A stretch of DNA of 64,000 nt from Melitaea cinxia (GCF_905220565.1 NC_059417.1:10464518-10528517); one strand, 5' to 3'. Shown: positions 10,226 to 21,396, counted from the first letter of the stretch. Numbers and translations are program-made. The notes: a model not told the origin generated them from the letters alone.

Positions 10226-10763
10226 CGAAGATATCTTTAGTAAATAGCTATAAGGATTGTGTTTTTGTTGTAATTTAAAATAATTTATAGTATATGTTAT
10301 TAGATCAATCAGCTCTGGTGCTTTTTACCCGACCATAAAACTAAAATTGAGACTTACGTTTTTTGATACCTCGCGATAAGCCAATATAAATGTAGCATTT
10401 AAAATGGCGTTTTTTAATTTTGATTTTGATTTGATTGATTTGATTTTTGTGGCTAAAACAACTCTATAATGATTAGATATCTTTTTTCTTTTACTTACTC
10501 TCCTATCACTGATTCTGCTTACTAGACAAATTGTCTCAAAAACACTTCTAAGCAAATCTGAGACAGATTGGTTATTCAAATATTGTAAGACCAATCTGGT
10601 GTCAAATCTGAAACGAAGGAACACTGATGTGTAATGTGTTCTTGAGAAATTTGCGAGTGTAAGTAGACTTGTCTATAGCAAGACTTTCTAAGTCTTCTTG
10701 GCATAGCATTTTTGGAGTTTCCTTTTTAAGAAAGGATATAGGGCCCGTGATATGCAAAAAAGG
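10226..10763. other. 3' flank of the gene, no further exon
   Basis: Presumed 3' untranslated and flanking DNA. A TTTGATTTTGATTT-type run near 10430 resembles the tail of repeat K. No other feature seen. Confidence 0.45.
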
Positions 10764-10935
10764 GGTGTATTTTAGACCACACGACTGAAGTAAAACTTAC
10801 GAAACTTCCCTCTTTTTCTATCTTTACTTATATCTCCCTCTCAACTTCCGTTCGCCTCGCCCGATCAGACTTTTCGTAACTCTGTCGTCATGTTCACTAG
10901 CTCCCCAATTCAAGTGTGCGTAAAGAACTTCTTCA
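10764..10935 (+). mobile_element. MITE-E copy 1
   Basis: It contains ACACGACTGAAGTAAAACTT, the core CCGTTCGCCTCGCCCGATCA and TTTTCGTAACTCTGTCGTCA, and ends near AAGAACTTCTTC. One of seven copies of a family whose ends are hairpins of GAAGT-AAA-ACTTC type and also inverted relative to each other. Confidence 0.75.
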
Positions 10936-11148
10936 AGAATATTGTGAAAAGTCGTGTGAAACAGTAACAGTGTGCTGTGTGTAAGAGAGGGAGTCACATT
11001 TTACCGCGCAAAGTTTCTTGCTTTAAATTTCACGATAATAGCTCTTAAAGAGTTAACTCCAGTCGCGTATCAGAGCTGACACACGCGCTGTTTGTTTTTA
11101 GAAATTCCTTGTCTCAGACAATAACCAACTTTAGAGGTAGAAGTGAAT

Positions 11149-11282
11149 CAGTTCAGCCTAATACAGTCCACTGCTGGACATATGCCTCCACAAGTTCGCA
11201 CTAAAAATAGAGTGAACTCGTGTGTTTTGGCCACAGTCACCACGCTGGGTAAAGCTGGCTTTATCGCATCGAAGACGCGGCT
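11149..11282 (-). repeat. truncated SINE-B with perfect TSD
   Basis: Flanked by identical 15-bp copies of GAGGTAGAAGTGAAT at 11134-11148 and 11283-11297. The element has only the last 134 bp, antisense, and stops inside the CGAAGACGCGGC region, a 5' truncation typical of target-primed reverse transcription. Confidence 0.93.
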
Positions 11283-11297
11283 GAGGTAGAAGTGAAT

Positions 11298-11686
11298 AAA
11301 GTAGCTTAAAGCCAATTAAAAGTATTTTTCTGGTGTAGACTCGACATTTTTTATTAAATAACCTTATTGATGGTTTTACGTTTGAACCGTTTATGAACGA
11401 TGTGATAAAACAACTGATATGAGGGAAATAAAATATTGTTACGATTTTTGTTTTAGTTAAGTTTCATTAAAGAGTTTTTGAATTGTATCATTATTTAATT
11501 ATTCAAATTAAAATATAAATTAAATTTTGTTAATATTTATTAAGATTAATTTTATGAACATATTTTCTAAATACTGTTCTAAGTCTTCCATGATATTTTG
11601 TAAAATGTAAGGAAAAAACATATTTAACAGCAGGTCAAACATCTCGTTTACTTATTGTTTTCTAATGTTTACGCGAATTTCGCTCA
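11298..11686. other. AT-rich, no feature seen
   Basis: No exon or repeat recognised. Confidence 0.5.
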
Positions 11687-11820
11687 TTATAATGAAACAA
11701 CTTCGGAATTTATTCCACTGGAGGTCCTTCCGTGACCATGGTTTTTGTAAAGTATCCGAAACGTCGAGCATTTAAAAACACGATAAACCGCGAAATACCC
11801 GAAAAAGTCGTTTCATTACA
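11687..11820. mobile_element. MITE-F copy
   Basis: Inverted ends TATAATGAAACAACTT and AAAGTCGTTTCATTA enclose about 100 bp with CCGTGACCATGG and CCGAAACGTCG, which reappear at 28553-28668. Too small to encode anything. Confidence 0.65.
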
Positions 11821-12129
11821 ACTCGTGTACTGTCCGAAAAAACTTTTTTAACATGTTTATGGCACTCAATTTATTAGAACGCAACAACGTACTATATATA
11901 GGTAATGCGTTTATCTATCACTTATTTGTTTATTGAAAAAATCGACCCACATTTGCAAACATCATATATTTATTTATTTCATTTATTACGTTCGCTAGCG
12001 AGCTTACATAGAGAAGGTGCATATTTCATTAACTGTCTTAAATACGTTGAGAGTAGGCAAAATCATTTAAAAGCAAACAATACATTCACATAGGATTAAG
12101 TTTAACTCTGTTTGATACATATATATTAT

Positions 12130-12421
12130 TCTAATATATAAAATTCTCGTGTCACAGTTTTCGTTGCCATACTCCTCCGACCGATTGCTTGACCGATTTT
12201 GATGAAATTTTTTGTGCTTATCCGGTATCTATTAGAATCGGCCAACATCTATTTTTCATCCCCCTAAATGTTAGGGGTAGTCCACCCCTAATTTTTTTTT
12301 AGACAAAATTTTTAATTTATTATTAAAAAATACATACAACCCTAGATTTTCAACCCTCTACCATCAACCCCTATTTTTAAATAGCGTTTAGCGGCAAGAC
12401 AACGTTTGCCGGGTCAGCTAG
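12130..12421 (+). mobile_element. non-autonomous Helitron, family H1
   Basis: It begins TCTAATATATAAAATTCTC and ends CGGGTCAGCTAG before T, matching the 5'-TC and CTAG-3' rule of Helitrons. The whole length aligns with 39713-40018. At 292 bp there is no RepHel coding region. Confidence 0.85.
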
Positions 12422-12894
12422 TAATCAATAAAAAAAATAAGTTAATACAATCTTCTAACATAAATAGAAAATAAAATATTTATGCCATTAATTATCGCCC
12501 CCAATAAAATAAATTATACAATATTATCGAGGGAATAATAGCCCCTTATTAATTACGAATTTGATATGTCTATCCCTTTTTGTAATTATTTTCTTGGAAA
12601 GTCCCTTGCTAATAAAACTCGAATGATCCATTTAAACATATTAGCTAGCTTTTGGCTCGCCACTGTTCTTTCGCTATATTGTTACTATTTCTATCTTCGT
12701 TCGTTTTCAATTAACCAAGAGAATCACTCGTTAAATTTATTTTGACAGTTGTCTTGAGATAGATTTCTATCATCTTACATTCAGTACTTAAATACGTTGA
12801 AACTACCATTTCAATTTTTTTTGTCGGAATATGGCACGATGACTGGTCGAAATCCATTATTATGAGATGGAGAGTATAGTGGTGCAGGCACGAG
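12422..12894. other. AT-rich, no feature seen
   Basis: No supported exon or repeat. Confidence 0.5.
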
Positions 12895-13050
12895 AGCACG
12901 CGGTTGAACGCCAACCCGCTGGATGGACATCATCACAAGGGCTACTGAGTCCACCATGGTCCAGTGTACTCGCGACGCCTTCAACAGAAAAAAAAATCGC
13001 AGCCACGACCACTCTGACAAGAGTGTGCGACTAAGAAGAAAAATATATAA
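12895..13050 (+). pseudogene. LINE ORF2 C-terminal remnant
   Basis: The plus frame contains VQCTRDAFNRKKNRSH followed by an A-rich tail. The pattern CTRDAxNRKKWRS near the end is one I know from RTE-like non-LTR retrotransposon proteins. The upstream part is shifted and carries a TGA. It is very short and assigned by pattern only. Confidence 0.4.
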
Positions 13051-13056
13051 AAACAA

Positions 13057-13671
13057 AAATTAGGAAACTAAATTTTTTAAAATAGTATTAGTTTCAAACA
13101 ATAACTACTACTAACATTTCAAAAGATCATTCTCAAACATGGATCAATTTTTAAAATAACTTATGATTTTACAACTACGAGTACTTTATAATAAATTTAA
13201 AAATTTGACTTTTCTGTAGTTAATTTCATTGAATTTAGTCAAATTTTCTTCTAAGCTTTTTTCTTCTCCTTAATTATTCTCTGATCCTTCTCCTACATGG
13301 GGAAAGAAGCCTATGTCCAGTAGTAGGATTTTACAGGTTGAAACGTAAGCGTAAGTCCAATTTTAAGAATACCACGCAAAATAGATTAAATTGTGTTACT
13401 ATATTTTTTTTAAAACTCGCGTAAATACTACTCTAAAATATTCAACTTCTTGGAAAGTCAAATCGTAGTTTTTTTTTAAGCAAAAGTGTACTTAACACAC
13501 TTTTGTTGCCATCGAGGTGAATATAAGAAAGTATCAGAACAACGCAAAAAAATTATAAAACCCATCATAAAATTCAATTTAATTTGAAACTGACGTAAAA
13601 TAGTAAAGAAATAAATATTAATTCGTACGATTTATTTTAAGATTTATTAACGGGAAAGAGGCGTGGTTATA
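13057..13671. other. AT-rich with a SINE-A tail fragment
   Basis: Positions 13274-13344 hold a SINE-A 3' end (GATCCTTCTCCTACATGGGG, then CCTATGTCCAGTAGTAGG). Nothing else recognised. Confidence 0.6.
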
Positions 13672-13722
13672 TGTATGTATGATTTATTTTTGTGTTACCC
13701 ACACATTAGGAAATTCTATACA
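13672..13722 (-). repeat. repeat J end fragment
   Basis: TTTTTGTGTTACCCACACAT followed by TAGGAAATTC is the complement of the right end of J at 43640 and 50095. Confidence 0.55.
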
Positions 13723-14204
13723 ATTTTTTTAATATCATATCATAATAAATATTAGTTTTATAACAAAAAAACCCTTTAAAAATCTCTTTACTTAATTTTA
13801 CATGATATTAAATAAAACTGACGTAGCATCCATTACGAGAACAAAAGCAAAGATAAAATGATTGCCGACTCAGATACACGGTTTCGACTGGAGTTGAAAA
13901 CTGAGTTGAAAACTTCTCTTTGAGATATTTTTGGTGTCGGAAGTAATAAAGATACTTGAACGTCTCGTCCTAAGTTTGGAACCGTCTTTTATTATTATCG
14001 ACAAGAATTGGGTTATCAGATAAGTTTGCCAACGGTCAAGATTGGAGTAGAGACGGTCCACGGTCCCAAAACTTTATTCTGCGTTTGAGACTGCTCAACT
14101 TACTGGAGCAGTTAATTTTAGTTGTGGACTACTTAAAAACGTTTTCAGTTTTATAGCGATTACGAATATTCTTTATTAAATTGTGAAATCTTAATATATA
14201 TGAA
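13723..14204. other. no feature seen
   Basis: AT-rich. The minus-strand open frame 13870-14061 has no coding support. Confidence 0.5.
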
Positions 14205-14486
14205 CTAGCGACCTGCCCCGCACAGGTGCAATGCTGATACTAAATATAAAATATAAAATAAATATTTTCAATGTTAACGCCAAAAAAAATGTGTTTATTT
14301 ACGACATTACATTAGAAACGCCTAAAACTATCAGTGTTTCTCTGCTATATTATGCATGTATTATACATATAAACCTCCCTCTGGAATCATTCTATTTACT
14401 AAAGAAAACCGCATCAAAATCCGTTGCGTTGTTTTAAAGATCTAAGCATACAGATAACGGGAAGCGACTTTGTTTTATACTATGTA
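14205..14486 (-). mobile_element. non-autonomous Helitron, family H3
   Basis: The plus strand begins CTAGCGACCTGCCCCGCAC, the complement of a CTAG end, and finishes in GCGACTTTGTTTTATACTAT, the complement of a typical lepidopteran Helitron 5' end. Copies lie at 48017, 62588 and 62783. Confidence 0.75.
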
Positions 14487-14761
14487 TAATGATTATGCAT
14501 CACGTCGTTGTCCGCGATGGACCCCTAAATAACTTAACCGATTTTAATCAAATTTGCGTACCGTGTGCAGTTAAATACAACTTGAAAGATAGGCCATATT
14601 TTATTTCGATATATATAATTATTCCACAAAAAAAGCACGAATTTCGCCAGGTTGGCTAATTATTTATATATTCGTAGCACTATATTCCTTGTCATGAATA
14701 TATTGATTTCTTTTAAATATAGTTTGTAAAAACCTTGTCCTGAAAATAAGAAAACAATTGT

Positions 14762-14965
14762 AATTTAGACCACACGACTGAAGTAAGACTTCTTTGATTT
14801 CCCCTACAGTAATATACGAAACGTAACTCTCTCTCTATCTTCGCTAACTTGCCTCTCTCTCTCAACTTCCGTTCGCCTCGCCCGATCACGATTTTCATAA
14901 CGCTCTCGTCACGAATTCACCAGCTTACTCCCCAAGTCAAGCGTACGTAAGAAGTTTTACTTCAA
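14762..14965 (+). mobile_element. MITE-E copy 2
   Basis: Left end ACCACACGACTGAAGTAAGA and right end GTAAGAAGTTTTACTTCAAA. The core CCGTTCGCCTCGCCCGATCA is intact. Confidence 0.85.
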
Positions 14966-15289
14966 AATATCGAGCCAACCATTTTCGTTCCCCAGTAATT
15001 TAAAATTAAACCATATATTATAATCAATTTACAAAAATAAATCACGCCTTGATATTTAACTCTGTCTAGACCGCAGCTCTGAATACAACCAATCGAAAAT
15101 GGAGTACAAAATTATCTGAAACTTGGATCTCTACCGACTAAGTTCTTAACCGCTACTTAATTTAAAATTGGCACTGACTCTTTGATGTTCGGTGTTAATA
15201 ACAGTTTTGGAACTAAATATGGCCTTTACACATCTCTTCCCAAGGTTGGGTGTATTTATACGTTCAATAACGATCACATTTATAGTAAA

Positions 15290-15581
15290 CTAGCTGACCC
15301 GGTGAACTTCGTATCGCCTAACACAAACTTTATCGTATGGTATTAAAGTTCAAATTGACTTTTAAGTATTATCACAAATCTTTTGTATGGGAGTATAGAA
15401 AAGTGTTGTTTTTAGACTTTTTCAGGAAATTTAAATTTTTTTTTTTTAGAATTTTTCTCTCCGTAAGAACCATCCTCGTACTTCAAGGAATATTTTAAAA
15501 AAAGAATTAGCGAAATCGGTCCAACCGTTCTCGAGTTTTGCGCTTAGCAACACATTCAGCGACTCATTTTTATATTATAGA
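15290..15581 (-). mobile_element. non-autonomous Helitron, family H2
   Basis: The plus strand reads A|CTAGCTGACCCGGTGAAC at the left and TATATTATAGA|T at the right. On the minus strand the element therefore starts TCTATAATATA and ends GGGTCAGCTAG between host A and T. It is 292 bp with no coding capacity. Confidence 0.85.
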
Positions 15582-16440
15582 TTTTGTTTCATTAAATGTT
15601 AATAAAAAAATTATTTCTATTTGCGCTGAATATGTGCTCATATGAAATATATGTAAATTACGTACAGCGCTTGCAGCTGAAATTGAGGAAATTTTAATTT
15701 GATTAAAAGTCAAAATTCGGAATATTCTTTAAATTCATGTCAATTCCTTATTTGATCCTCTTTGATCGTGATATTTCTGTTTATTATTTAAGAAAGTTTG
15801 TAATGTATATTATTTAAATATTTTAGGTGTATAGCGTTATACTTATACTATTTATTTATTGATTCATACCTATGAAAGAAAGAACAGAAGCAATCAATGG
15901 CAAGAAACCTGTCAAATATCAAAATTAGTCAAACTAATCATAGCAGAGATTTTGTTATATACATTATCAATTTTCGTTTGGTTCAAGAATAGCTGGTCGG
16001 TTTTTATAAAAACTCAGTAAAATAAAAGTGAAAATTTATAAAATATTTAATAATTATAAGTATAGAATTGTAAATAGTGTGGATATTAGAATAAACTAAT
16101 TTATACGTATTGTTAAATTTGTAATTAATTTAATAATAAATTTAAGTCGATTTTTAATTATTTGTTTTATTTTGTATTGCACGTCACCACATACTCGTTA
16201 AAAAAAGGAAACCTAATTGAAACTCTAAAAGATACTTAAGTGACTTTTGAAAAAGGGGGTGAGGGAACAAAGTTCGATCCCATCAAAAGAAATCAGACTG
16301 ACAATCCTATGGTAATCAATTACTTTCAAGTGAGCCATACGCTTGTTTGCCGACCCATTAATATTAAAAAAAATACAAACACGTACCACCATAAATATAG
16401 CACCGTGACCAATAATACATTTACATTATAGTACTTGTAC
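15582..16440. other. AT-rich with a retro-C end fragment
   Basis: Positions 16328-16374 match the 3' end of retro-C (GTGAGCCATACGCTTGTTTG, then an A-run). The rest shows no feature. Confidence 0.5.
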
Positions 16441-16454
16441 ACAATTATGCTACT

Positions 16455-17156
16455 ACTACTTACCGACTAGAAAAAAGGTCAGGCTCAACCACATCATGTA
16501 TCTGAACCGGATCAGGATAGAATGAGGCATGCCAGATCCGGCAAGCTCTATCAGGACCAAGTCTGGTCCAAACAAGGATAGCCTGATGTAAAATATAATC
16601 AAGTATTGTAAGGCATCCTGGATCAGGACCCGGTGCGGTCCAGATCAGGATAGCCTGAAGGAAATTACGCAAACTGAGTCTGAATCACGCTATTAATGTT
16701 TTTAAGCGCACTTAGTATATATACAGTTATCAGGACAGTCTAGCAGGGAGTCCATTTCTACACAGTGGAGCAGTCGTAAGTAATAGGAAATAGTTAATTA
16801 GTAGTTAATTATTAGAAGTTAATAAACAAAATTTAATTAATAATAATACTTAATTAATAGCATAAAAATAAATAATAATAATTAATTATAAGTAACATAT
16901 TTATAATATCAATTCGCTTTTTTTGTTAAACAATTTTTTCAATAATATACGAGTACATTCGTGTCTTTTAAAAGGACCGGACCAAACCGGCTGATCAGGA
17001 TGAGATGAGATTTCCTGATCTAGACCCGATCAGGACATCTCATCTCATCCGGATCAGGTCCAGACCAATCATCTGCGTTACATGCCTTTTCTAGTCCTGA
17101 TCAGGCATGCCTGGTCCTTCTAAGGAAGACGACAAAATTTCTACTCGGGTTTATGT
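16455..17156. mobile_element. 702-bp insertion rich in GATCAGG, class unknown
   Basis: Bounded by a perfect 14-bp direct repeat ACAATTATGCTACT at 16441-16454 and 17157-17170. Inside, GACTAGAAAA at 16465 and TTTTCTAGTC near 17087-17096 are inverted. ATCAGG or its complement occurs at least eight times in two GC-rich flanks around an AT-rich centre (about 16740-16970). Near 16992-17060, GATGAGATGAGAT and ATCTCATCTCATC face each other and form a long hairpin. The left flank carries two imperfect units of about 90 bp. No credible ORF. It could be a DNA element with subterminal repeats, but a 14-bp duplication is unusual for one. Confidence 0.65.
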
Positions 17157-17170
17157 ACAATTATGCTACT

Positions 17171-17486
17171 TGCAAAATCAAGTGCGGATGTAAAAGTGTG
17201 TGTGTGCACTTATGTACGCACGTAAGAAGTAATACTTCATTGGCTAGCAAACTTCACGTTGCTAACTTCTTCTTCGTTGACTAACTTCAGGGTGTCGGTT
17301 TTTCGTGACGGTGTGCGCGCGCATCGAAAAAATTTACTCTCATAATTTTTCCCTGAAGCACCAAAAAAAGTATAACTTCAAAAATACATAAAAAATACGT
17401 AAACACTTGTATGCGATTGCACGATTTTGAAAAAGAAATGTTTGTAAAATTCAGGATTCACGAATTTGGTTATTACAACACTTCGG
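17171..17486. other. short-repeat region with MITE-E-like terminus
   Basis: CACGTAAGAAGTAATACTTC at about 17219 resembles the right end of MITE-E. Several AACTTC repeats and TTCAGGG with a facing CCCTGAA follow. No gene seen. Confidence 0.35.
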
Positions 17487-17594
17487 TCAGTTCAGCCTAT
17501 TGCAGTCCACTGCTGGATATAGGCCTCCCCAAGTTCGCGCCAGACATCCCGGTTTTCCGCAATCCTCATCCAGCCTACACCGGCAGTCTTACGT
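17487..17594 (-). pseudogene. LINE ORF2 C-terminal tail (RTE-like)
   Basis: The minus strand is open as AGVGWMRIAENRDVWRELGE followed by AYIQQWTAIG and a stop. This is the intact end of a non-LTR retrotransposon protein; the same end, mutated, is seen at 25337 and 26405. It is truncated to about 100 bp, so no reverse transcriptase domain is present. It shows directly that the SINE-B tail is LINE-derived. Confidence 0.7.
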
Positions 17595-18529
17595 ATACTT
17601 AACATACTGAAACTCAACTAAGGTAAGAAAACTGAATTTTCTTGGCTGTTAGTTCTCTTCTTTTATAAGAATGGGTTAGCGATCCACAATGTTATTTTAC
17701 TGTGGTTTGACAGATAATTGCGTCATTAAGAGTGTCGATTCCGCTGTTCACTCTGTATTGACGCATATATTGCCCGCTAAGAGTAAGACGCATCAGGTAT
17801 ATACAGGGTGGGGATGACAATACGACAATAACTTTGACATCGTATATGTAATGATATTCCAAGCACACATACAAAAAATCAATAAAATACATGCAGTAGT
17901 TTAGTCAAAAAATATGATTTTTCATTTTTTAAAATTACTACGTGTTGTATAACATTAATAAACGGTCACCCGCAGGTTAACGACCCTTTGAGCGCGATCG
18001 GTACAAACATAATATTACGCGTACGCGTAATTTAAAAACGTGCAAAATTGTTATCTATTTTGGTAGGTAAGTGTTGTGTTAAGACATATTAAAAACATTT
18101 GTTAAATAGTTTTAATATTCAGTATGATTCTAATAATTTTCTTTTTATAATTTTTGTTTTTTAAAAATTTATTGTTTCTTTTAATGCTTAAATTTTAAAT
18201 TCTGAAAATCTAAATTCTGAATCTAACATAGTTTTTGCAAGTAGGTTATATCACGGGGAGCACACATGGCATATCAACAATATTTAATAAATTTAAGTAT
18301 TTCATTGACTATATTTATTTCAAGATCAAAATATTCGCGAAACTTTTGCTCGAGCAGTTCAACAAATGCGATAAAGACAACAAATAACAATAACAACAAT
18401 TATTAATAATAAAATACCACGTTATTACATTAAAATATTAAATCTTGCAACAGCTGAAAAAAACAACGTGGCACGTGTGTTGCAATGACCCTGAGAACGT
18501 GTAACGGTGTAAAGGACAACTGGCTGTGC

Positions 18530-19142
18530 CAGGGCTGCTAGAAAAATTTGTCACACTCATACAAAATTTTCTGTGGTCATATTTTTTAACAAAAGAATTT
18601 GTTGGCTTAAAATTCGTGTAATTTTCGTTTCTTCTTATTAATTGCTAGGCTAATAATGTGCCCTTAAGGGTATCATTGGATAAACTGTTTCTAAGTTTTG
18701 TTCTGATTAAATTAACTTCGCTGAATTCTCGTTCACATTACAGATTGCACTGTAATGGGGAAAACATAAAAAATTTAAAGCAAATTGAGCCAGTGTTTTA
18801 TAATTTTCAAATTGTTTTTTGTTTTAAAATGTATTTTTTTTTTCAAGTCGCAATTATTACCACAAGATAAATTATAAGTTTCATTAGAAAGCAAACAAAT
18901 ACAGCCTTTATATGATTTTTCAAAGAGTCCTCATTCATATAAAAGTGGTAGGTTCATTCAAGTAAGGGAAATTAACGAAATTCAAGCTTGCCGGTGAATG
19001 ATGTTTCTTTAATTATGAAATGCTTCCAGGTAATAGGAACATAAAAATCGTACATTTTGCGTATGATTTTAGTCTAGCGATCGTACATGAGTAAAAAAAA
19101 AAAAAAAACGTATCGATTAAAATCGTACATCTGTCAGCCCTG
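18530..19142 (-). mobile_element. hAT element remnant nested in the mariner-like element
   Basis: Ends CAGGGCTG and CAGCCCTG are inverted; the subterminal ATCGTACAT motif repeats near the right end. On the minus strand a piece of hAT dimerisation domain survives at 18645-18737. No clean 8-bp target duplication is visible; the flanks share only GTGC. Confidence 0.7.
18645..18737 (-). pseudogene. hAT transposase C-terminal (hATC) remnant
   Basis: The minus-strand frame reads CEREFSEVNLIRTKLRN, then SLSNDTLKGTLLA and TAG. The pattern ER-x-FS-x-x-N-x-I-x-T-K-x-R-N is the hallmark of the hAT C-terminal dimerisation domain. Only the last 30 or so residues remain. The RNase H-like catalytic core and the BED finger are absent, so the element cannot encode a working transposase. 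Confidence 0.7.
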
Positions 19143-19500
19143 GTGCGTAGGCTAGCGTAAACAAAACATGTTATAACCTGTTTTTTGTTTTTCCCTGAGT
19201 TGCCGCGTACGCAACAAGCGGCCAGTGGTCTCTGTGCCGTTTATTTAGGTACTCATGTTTCTTGATGTCATACGCGTTGATTTGTCAATTTTCTACATAT
19301 GCGCACGAGTTTTGTTCGTTTTAATTAATTATTGGATTATCTCGAAAGACTTGGAGTGATTGTGCGATATTTTAACGCTTTATTTTTATAGTGACAAGAA
19401 CATTAACGTAGAATAAATGCCTAGTTTAATAGTTATTAGGTGAATTGTGCGAAATTAGGCGCTAGTGTTAATAGTAAGAATAGTTTTTATTTTATTTACA

Positions 19501-19785
19501 ATGCCACGTTATAATTACACAGCTTCGGAGTACATGATTTTTGTTTACGGACAATGCCACGGCAAGGCTAATTTAGCAATACAGAAGTACCGGGAGAGAT
19601 ATCGGAACACCCGTATTTGTCCAACCGATGGCCGCACTATTTCAAATGCTTTTCAGAGGATACAGGAAGATCAATGCTTAATCCCGCATTTTCTGTGAAG
19701 TTTTGTAACAAACGACTTGTACTCAACAGACGTAAATACAGTTGATGAGTTAAAAAATAGAATTATTAGACCTTTAATAAATTAA
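19501..19785 (+). pseudogene. mariner-like transposase, N-terminal HTH with internal deletion
   Basis: The frame from ATG 19501 reads MPRYNYTASEYMIFVYGQCH, then GKANLAIQKYRERYRNTRIC and a stop at 19696. It fits the helix-turn-helix found at the N-terminus of many arthropod mariner-like transposases (DUF4817 type: E-Y-x-x-M-x-x-x-Y-G, then A-x-x-x-Y-x-x-R-(F/Y)). After a stop and a short gap, NTVDELKNRII (19735-19767) looks like the segment close to the C-terminus of the same proteins. The DDE/D core between them is lost. Start chosen at 19501 because MPR opens the domain; an upstream in-frame ATG at 19465 adds only hydrophobic residues. Confidence 0.65.
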
Positions 19786-20144
19786 AAAATATGGCCACTA
19801 ATGGCGACATCATGTCAAAATTAATGAATTAAATTATAAGAAGATAATTATTTTAGATAGTATTTAAAAATTTAGTAACCTACTATGACCGACCAAACAA
19901 ACCAACGTACCTAGTTCGTAGTAGTTCGTTGTGTCACCGCGCGTCATAACAGGTCAGTGAACCTATAGTCACACATGTTGTAGTATAATTTTATTATATT
20001 TTTCTTATTTAGTTTGTTTGAAAAAATCATTTTTTTGATTTTGACCTTAGAACTTTTTTGATGGTTTTGAAATACTTCTATAAACTAGTATTACCTGTGT
20101 TATCAATTTTTGTCGTATTGTCATCCCCACTCTGTATAATACCA

Positions 20145-20203
20145 ATCGGGCCCAACAACTTTGCAGCATCCAAGAGATCCATTGCGGAGATCCAGCCTAC
20201 ACA
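20145..20203 (-). repeat. LINE tail fragment
   Basis: The minus strand reads GTGTAGGCTGGATCTCCGCA and continues open, comparable with the AGVGWMRIA region at 17487. It is too short to be certain. Confidence 0.35.
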
Positions 20204-21396
20204 TACATAGACAAAAAACTAGAACGTAAACAAAAATTTGACAATTACGAGTATAAACATCCACCACCATCGGGAACCGAATACCGATACCTTTGCCTTT
20301 AGCTTTAATAGTACATTAATCACTACACAAGACGGATCACTGAAATAGTCACATACAATTAATCACAGACCTTCTGTCTGATAGCACTATCGCTTTACAA
20401 ATAGTCTTAAAAAAGGACCCAAATCTAATCAGTGACATTTAGAATTTTGTGATCTTGTGATTGTTAGAGGTTCTCCGAGAGGATTTTTTTTCCTGCGGCT
20501 TTTTTTTTCTCTCAGCCTACACAAGGGACATTATTTTATTTATTGTGATATTTAATAAAACCAAAAATATAATAGGAAACTTAATATTGTGACTAAGTTA
20601 AGGTTGCTTGTGACACTAGTTACATTAGGTTAACACACCAGCGCCAGCCATGAGCTATTTTATATATGTCGGCCTCCTGACCCTACACGTAATACTTTCG
20701 AAGTATGGAGTAAATTGTTCGTAATTTAAGTTTCAAAGGGGTTTTAAATAGTTTAGTATAAAAATAAGTTTGTATATTTTCGGAATTATTGATTTATTAT
20801 TTGCAATTACCTAAGTTTGTGCCTAATATTAAGATTTTTATTTTATTATTTGATATTTTTGCTACCTTAACTTTCATTATTGATGAGTTTTTATTTTTTG
20901 TAAATGAATCTATTTTCGACGTCACCTTTATGGCGAAATGTTTTCATTTCATTTCATTTCGATTCGAAAACAATCATCCATAACTAATCTCAGCTTTCAT
21001 GAGAGTGTTTATGTTGTTGTTTGACAAACAACGATGTTTTATAGATCAATAACGGGTTCAATGGGAATTCGATTCGTCATTTATTTTTCAAACAACGGCT
21101 TTTCAACTTTACCAATTCATCGAAGCGACTTCACGACACAAATATTCGTCACTAATTCGAAATTACATCTTTGTGCCGTTTGCAGTCGAAACACTTGGAC
21201 CTTGTAGTAGCAGTGATATTTTTTTTAAGAGATCGGCATAGCGATTCAACGGGGAAATGCTGGCAACAGCTGGTAGCAGCCTTCATGGTACCATTCCATG
21301 CGGACATGATTTATACCGCGACTATCCATAATATTTAGTTCTTAAGTGAATAGTAAATATGATATTGTAATATTTCGAAATAATATACATTATTCA
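20204..21396. other. no gene or repeat recognised
   Basis: AT-rich. The plus-strand open frame 20789-20983 is hydrophobic and AT-driven, with no splice or start context. Confidence 0.5.

Larger units (their letters stand above)
17804..20134 (+). mobile_element. mariner-like DNA transposon, defective
   Basis: Inverted ends CAGGGTGGGGATGACAAT at the left and its near-perfect complement at the right (24 of 25 bases agree) are flanked by TATA, consistent with TA insertion. The 2331-bp element holds a transposase N-terminal frame at 19501 and a hAT element nested at 18530-19142. Without the nested element it is about 1.7 kb. The catalytic region is missing. Confidence 0.8.

Noticed and set aside
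16460..16672. Minus-strand frame of 70 codons with repeated QAILIWT-like segments
   Set aside because: The peptide repeats reflect the DNA repeats of the GATCAGG element, and there is no start or splice context.
18530..19142. 8-bp TSD for the nested hAT element
   Set aside because: The left flank GGCTGTGC and right flank GTGCGTAG do not match, so the boundary is called from the inverted ends only.
20789..20983. Hydrophobic 64-codon frame as a membrane protein
   Set aside because: T-rich DNA gives Phe/Leu/Ile by composition; no start context, splice signal or homology seen.
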